This document shows positions 60,653 through 64,000 of a stretch of 64,000 nucleotides of DNA, piece after piece; the stretch's first letter is position 1, and every line of letters starts with the position of its first letter. The DNA comes from Selenomonadales bacterium 4137-cl (GTDB taxonomy: Bacteria; Bacillota; Negativicutes; Sporomusales; UBA7701), in contig JAUOZS010000001.1 in NCBI GenBank assembly GCA_032334055.1, forward strand, positions 1,958,501-2,022,500, in the 5' to 3' direction. The notes below the pieces were generated by a model. That model searched no databases. It saw nothing but the letters and a program-made list of their open reading frames with translations, and had not been told where the DNA came from. The position numbers were made by a program, and so were the translations under genes.

Positions 60653-61604
60653 ATGTAAAAAGGTTGTTTTCGATGACGACCGGTTCCCGCGGCAGTTTGG
60701 CGAGGGAGAAGGCGGCGACGAGGTCGCGGGGCCGTACGGGTTCGGGGGCCGGGATGAGGCCGGCCAGGTGGGCGAGGCGGCCGATTATTTCCGGGGCGGC
60801 GACGCCGCGCTCCTTCAGGGCGGCGAGGGCGAGGTCCTGCTGGCGCTTGGAGAGGCGGTGGCCGTCGGGGCTGACGAGCAGCGGGACGTGGGCGAAGGCG
60901 GGCGGCGTGAGGCCGAGCAGACTGTAGAGGTAGAGCTGGCGCGGGGTGGAGGCGAGAAGGTCGTCGCCGCGCAGGACGTGGGTGATGCGCATCGCGGCGT
61001 CGTCGACGACGACGGCGAGCTGATAGGCGTGGACGCCGTCGGCGCGGCGGACGATGAAGTCGCCGCAGGCGGCGGTGAGGTTCTGGGCGACGGGACCGTG
61101 GAGGCCGTCGGTGAAGGCGACGGTTTCGGCGGGGACGATGAGCCGCAGGGCCGGGCGGCGGTCGCCGGAGAACCCTCCCTCCCCTACTCTTTTCCGGCAG
61201 GTGCCGGGGTAGGCGCTTTCCGCGTCTGCGTCGCCGGCGTGGGGAGCGGAAGCGGCGGCACGGATTTCGGCCCTGGTGCAGTAGCAGGGGTAGACGAGAC
61301 CGCGGGCGGCGAGGGTGTCCAGGGCGGCGGCGTAGAGATGGCGGCGCTCGTCCTGGCGGTAGGGGCCGTAGGGGCCGCCGATGTCGGGGCCTTCGTCCCA
61401 GTCGAGGCCGAGCCAGGCGAGGTCGCTGATTATCTGGGCGGTGTATTCGGGGCGGCTGCGGTCTGGGTCGAGGTCTTCGACCCGGAGGACGACAGCGCCG
61501 CCGAGGCTGCGGATCTGCAGCCAGGCGAGGAGGGCCGTCCAGGCGTTGCCGAGGTGCATTTGGCCGGAGGGGGACGGGGCGAAGCGCCCGCGAATGTCAG
61601 TCAT
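60651..61604 (-). CDS. gluQ: Glutamyl-queuosine tRNA(Asp) synthetase
   Basis: 317 residues resembling the GluRS catalytic core without the anticodon domain. Class I motifs APSPSGQMHLGN (HIGH) and HRLSKRQQ (KMSKS), and a zinc site C-x-C ... YPGTC. It attaches glutamate to queuosine in tRNA(Asp). Its C-terminus is usual. Confidence 0.93.
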   Translation of the reverse strand: MTDIRGRFAPSPSGQMHLGNAWTALLAWLQIRSLGGAVVLRVEDLDPDRSRPEYTAQIISDLAWLGLDWDEGPDIGGPYGPYRQDERRHLYAAALDTLAARGLVYPCYCTRAEIRAAASAPHAGDADAESAYPGTCRKRVGEGGFSGDRRPALRLIVPAETVAFTDGLHGPVAQNLTAACGDFIVRRADGVHAYQLAVVVDDAAMRITHVLRGDDLLASTPRQLYLYSLLGLTPPAFAHVPLLVSPDGHRLSKRQQDLALAALKERGVAAPEIIGRLAHLAGLIPAPEPVRPRDLVAAFSLAKLPREPVVIENNLFT

Positions 61605-61629
61605 ATGAACTCCATCGTTCTCTGAATTG

Positions 61630-61660
61630 TGCGGAGGGGTCTATCAATGGCCTGCCTCGG
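61630..61660 (+). repeat. Right-end remnant of the covarying hairpin element, copy K
   Basis: GCGGAGGGGTCTATCAATGGCCTGCC matches only the right arm of the family (copy B right end: GCAGATGGGGTCTATCAACG). It overlaps the MFS gene end: codons EAGH and the stop (61644-61646) are contained in it. Confidence 0.65.
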
Positions 61661-62819
61661 TATGGGGATCGTCTTTTTCGGTATATAGCGCAAATACCAG
61701 TATCCCAGCCACCAAAATAAACCCGGCGGTGGCGAACATAGCGCCAAACCCCGCCTTCTCGCCCACCTGGCCGAGGAGCACCGCGCCGGCGGCGATGCCC
61801 ATGTCCATGAAGGAGGTGAAGAAGCCGAGGGCGCTGCCCCGTTCGGCGGGGGGCGTCTTGTCGACGACGAGGGCGTTGAGGGTGGGCATGAAGGCGCCGA
61901 AGCCGAAGCCGAACGCCAGGCCGATCAAGATCAGGAGGAAGAGGCTGTCGAGGAAGGGCAACAGGAAAACGCCGACAGCCAGGAGGGCCATGAAGGGCAG
62001 GACGACACGGCGACGGCCCCAGCGGTCGGAGAGCTTGCCGGCGAAGATGCGGCTGGCGAGGGTGCCGGCGGCGTAGACGGTGAAGAATACGCCGAAGTCG
62101 GCCAAACCGCGCTGGGGGGCGAAGACGGGCAGGAAGGCGATGACCGTGCCGTAGGCGGCGGCGCCCGCGAAGAGCGCCAGGGACGGGACGACGACGACCC
62201 GCCGCCGGCCGACGGCCAGCAGGCTGACCGGATTTTTGCCGCCGTCGTGGGCGCCGATTTCATCCACCGCGACAACGGCGAGGAAGGCTCCGGCGGCGGC
62301 GATTGCCGAGCAGGCAAATAGAACGTCGAAGTTCTGCGTATACTGGATGATATTGATGCCGACAGCCGGGAAAAGGGCCATGGAGACGACGTTGGCGGTG
62401 CCGTAGATGCCGATCACTTCGCCCCGCCGCTGAGGAGGGGCGAGGTCGGCTATGTAGGCGGCCGACGCGGCGAGGAAAGCGGCGTGAGCAAAGCCGTGGG
62501 CGATGCGGAGGAGGTAAAGGGGGGCGACGGACTGAAGGAAGCCGTAAATCGGAAACAGGAGGGCAAAGAAGCCTGTCCCTAGCAGCATCAGGCGTTTGCG
62601 CCCGCGACGGTCGGCAAGCCGGCCGAGGTAGGGCCGGACAAGGACGGCCGCGAAGCTGAACGCCCCCATGACGAGGCCGATCTGGCCGGGGGAGCCGCCG
62701 AGGCTGTCGACGTACTGGGGCAAGGTGGGGATGAGCAGGTAGAAGCTGCCGAAGTAGAGGAAGGTGGCGATGCAGACGCAGACGAAGTTGCGCGAGGTCA
62801 GGCGGAATTCTTTGTTCAT
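61644..62819 (-). CDS. Major facilitator superfamily transporter
   Basis: 391 residues, twelve membrane segments. Motif A-like segments GRLADRRGRKRLML and GKLSDRWGRRRVVL mark each half. Drug or metabolite exporter class; cargo unknown. The ATG at 62819 follows GGGAGG. Its last codons fall in repeat remnant K. Confidence 0.9.
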   Translation of the reverse strand: MNKEFRLTSRNFVCVCIATFLYFGSFYLLIPTLPQYVDSLGGSPGQIGLVMGAFSFAAVLVRPYLGRLADRRGRKRLMLLGTGFFALLFPIYGFLQSVAPLYLLRIAHGFAHAAFLAASAAYIADLAPPQRRGEVIGIYGTANVVSMALFPAVGINIIQYTQNFDVLFACSAIAAAGAFLAVVAVDEIGAHDGGKNPVSLLAVGRRRVVVVPSLALFAGAAAYGTVIAFLPVFAPQRGLADFGVFFTVYAAGTLASRIFAGKLSDRWGRRRVVLPFMALLAVGVFLLPFLDSLFLLILIGLAFGFGFGAFMPTLNALVVDKTPPAERGSALGFFTSFMDMGIAAGAVLLGQVGEKAGFGAMFATAGFILVAGILVFALYTEKDDPHTEAGH

Positions 62820-62832
62820 GCAGCCTCCCGGG

Positions 62833-63618
62833 TCACATGTTGAGGATGTAGGCGTCCATGGGGCAGTATTCGGTGAAGTTAAGGCGGCGATAGACCTCGT
62901 AGCCGGCGGGGCTGGCCTCAAGGACGAGCAGCCTGTAGCCGCGGTCCGCGGCATGGCCGATGAGGGCGCGGGTCAGGGCGGTGGCGGCGCCGCTGCGGCG
63001 AGCGGAGCCGAGGGTGGAGATGAAGTAGGCGCCGGCGACGCCGCCGCTGCCTAGGAATACGCTGGCGGTGGCGACCGGCTGGCTGCCCCGGTAAGCGAGG
63101 AAATAGGCGATTTTGTCGGTGGGGAGGCTGGCGAATAAGACCGGGAAGTCGCGGGCGACGCGCTCCGGCATGGCGAAGCCGGCGGCGGCCGTCCGCCCCC
63201 ATTCCGCTATGCCGTCCGGGTTGAGGGCCTGGCGGATTTCGAGTCCCGCGGGCGGCGCGGCTGCCGGAGCCGTCCGGCCCAGCGCGAGGGCCATGCCCCG
63301 CCAATGCATCTGGTGCCTGAAGCCGTGGTCGAGAAGCCGCCGGCCGAGGTCGGCGGGACGGTCGGCCGGCCCGGTAATCCAGGTGAGCGGACGGCCGCCG
63401 AAGATCGCGGCCGTTTCCCGAATCCCGGCTTCAGCCCGGCGGGCGGTATAGCGGGCGGCGAGGACGCGGTTCAGCGCGTCGGTGCCGGTGTCTATCCATG
63501 TGATTTCGCCGCCGGAGCCGCTCTTCCCTGTCGGCGCGCAGCCGGCCAGCAGGGCGTATTCACGGAGGTTTTCGCCGATGGCGGCGACGATTGCGGAGGG
63601 AGCCGGTCCCGCGGTCAT
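62833..63618 (-). CDS. GNAT-family N-acetyltransferase
   Basis: 261 residues. The C-terminal ~130 form a GNAT fold with GSARRSGAATALTRALIGHAA (acetyl-CoA loop) and YEVYRRLNFTEY. The N-terminal half is a degenerate acetyltransferase-like domain (tandem GNAT layout). The ATG at 63618 was chosen by GAGGTG. 13 nt before the MFS gene; same operon. Substrate unknown. Confidence 0.85.
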   Translation of the reverse strand: MTAGPAPSAIVAAIGENLREYALLAGCAPTGKSGSGGEITWIDTGTDALNRVLAARYTARRAEAGIRETAAIFGGRPLTWITGPADRPADLGRRLLDHGFRHQMHWRGMALALGRTAPAAAPPAGLEIRQALNPDGIAEWGRTAAAGFAMPERVARDFPVLFASLPTDKIAYFLAYRGSQPVATASVFLGSGGVAGAYFISTLGSARRSGAATALTRALIGHAADRGYRLLVLEASPAGYEVYRRLNFTEYCPMDAYILNM

Positions 63619-63733
63619 GTGCAGCACCTCGTTTTTTGATCTGTATGGCGGCGTTTTGGCAGGCGGCACAACTGACATATTTTTAACTTCCACAGTATGG
63701 AAGCCATCTCCTGCCTCGGAACAACGCCGCCCC

Positions 63734-63762
63734 TTGTCCCGGCGGCCAATGTATTATATACT
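63734..63762 (+). promoter_or_regulatory. Sigma-A promoter of pfkA
   Basis: -35 TTGTCC (63734-63739), 17-nt spacer, -10 TATACT (63757-63762); the ATG is 44 nt downstream. Confidence 0.75.
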
Positions 63763-63805
63763 TTTGCCAGGCAATGATATTTTATTATCAAAGGAGAGCG
63801 GTATT

Positions 63806-64000
63806 ATGGCCAAGTTCAAGAGTGTTGGCGTGCTGACCGGCGGCGGCGACTGCCCGGGTCTCAACGCCGTGATCCGCAGCGTGGCGCGCGCCTGCTTCAG
63901 CCACGGCATCAGGGTCTGGGGCGTGAGGAACGGCTTCGGCGGCCTGGTGGAAAATGATATCGTCGAGCTGGCGGACAAGGATATCTCCGGTATCCTGCCC
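63806..64000 (+). CDS. pfkA: 6-phosphofructokinase, N-terminal part; runs off the window
   Basis: 65 codons visible from an ATG with AAAGGAG upstream. MAKFKSVGVLTGGGDCPGLN and NGFGGL match the nucleotide loop and following region of phosphofructokinase. The GGGDCPGLN form is typical of the group that includes PPi-dependent enzymes, but the residue deciding ATP versus PPi use is beyond the edge. Confidence 0.92.
   Translation, partial: MAKFKSVGVLTGGGDCPGLNAVIRSVARACFSHGIRVWGVRNGFGGLVENDIVELADKDISGILP

Noticed and set aside
63690..63735. Possible reversed element fragment upstream of pfkA (CCATCTCC...GGAACAACGCCG)
   Set aside because: Only scattered identity and no pairing arms; it could be chance in GC-rich sequence.

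Overview
The window reads as chromosome of a GC-rich, spore-forming, anaerobic diderm Firmicute, most likely Negativicutes (Sporomusaceae-like). The basis is a complete dcw (division and cell wall) cluster linked to the sporulation genes spoIIGA, sigE, sigG and spoIIR, a MurE ligase with the meso-diaminopimelate (DNPR) motif, a sigma-54/AcoR-controlled 2-oxoacid/acetoin dehydrogenase operon, TRAP transport, Feo iron uptake and many oxygen-sensitive or thiol-rich small proteins. The family assignment is inference; no rRNA or tRNA gene is present. Most genes lie on the minus strand.

Layout. 1-320: truncated IS200/IS605 transposase with its terminal hairpin. 481-1713: DUF815 AAA ATPase. 1769-15281: a long minus-strand catabolic block. 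AcoR (sigma-54 activator) is followed by a textbook -24/-12 promoter, a first E1 alpha/beta pair, a TRAP transporter (dctP-Q-M), a second E1 alpha/beta pair, a single E2 with two E3/E1-binding domains, E3, lipB and lipA. 15492-22561: sporulation genes (small ORF, spoIIR, sigG, sigE, spoIIGA) interrupted by an opuA glycine-betaine operon. 22910-27195: ftsZ, ftsA, sbp, DUF881, ftsQ. 27453-32403: an accessory island inside the dcw cluster. It carries an arsenic operon (cysteine-rich MarR regulator, ArsP-like permease, CC-thioredoxin-like protein, ArsM-ArsN2 fusion, small Cys ORF) divergent from an ECF sigma factor, AhpD-like, DGC and small membrane protein operon. 32596-48546: ddl, murA, murC, murG, ftsW, murD, mraY, murF, murE, spoVD-type PBP, ftsL, rsmH, mraZ. 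48905-57070: polysaccharide deacetylase, YbaK, a divergent Lgt, DUF1858, an ABC-F protein with a leader, feoA, feoB, thioredoxin and a CoA-binding protein. 57154-60605: an OppA lipoprotein divergent from a cytosolic serine hydrolase and a YkfC-like NlpC/P60 peptidase, probably muropeptide recycling. 60651-64000: GluQ-RS, an MFS transporter, a GNAT protein and the start of pfkA.

The most unusual feature is a family of about 11 intergenic elements of ~125 bp (four dissimilar outer stems, one inner architecture). They lie directly at the 3' ends of genes and separate the otherwise overlapping genes of the dcw cluster. Their outer and inner stems differ in sequence from copy to copy but keep base pairing. 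A CC/GG-closed symmetric AGAT/AGAT internal loop and a GTAC...GTAC apical hairpin are constant. This pattern fits selection for a folded RNA or single-stranded DNA structure, and it is the main candidate here for an undescribed system.
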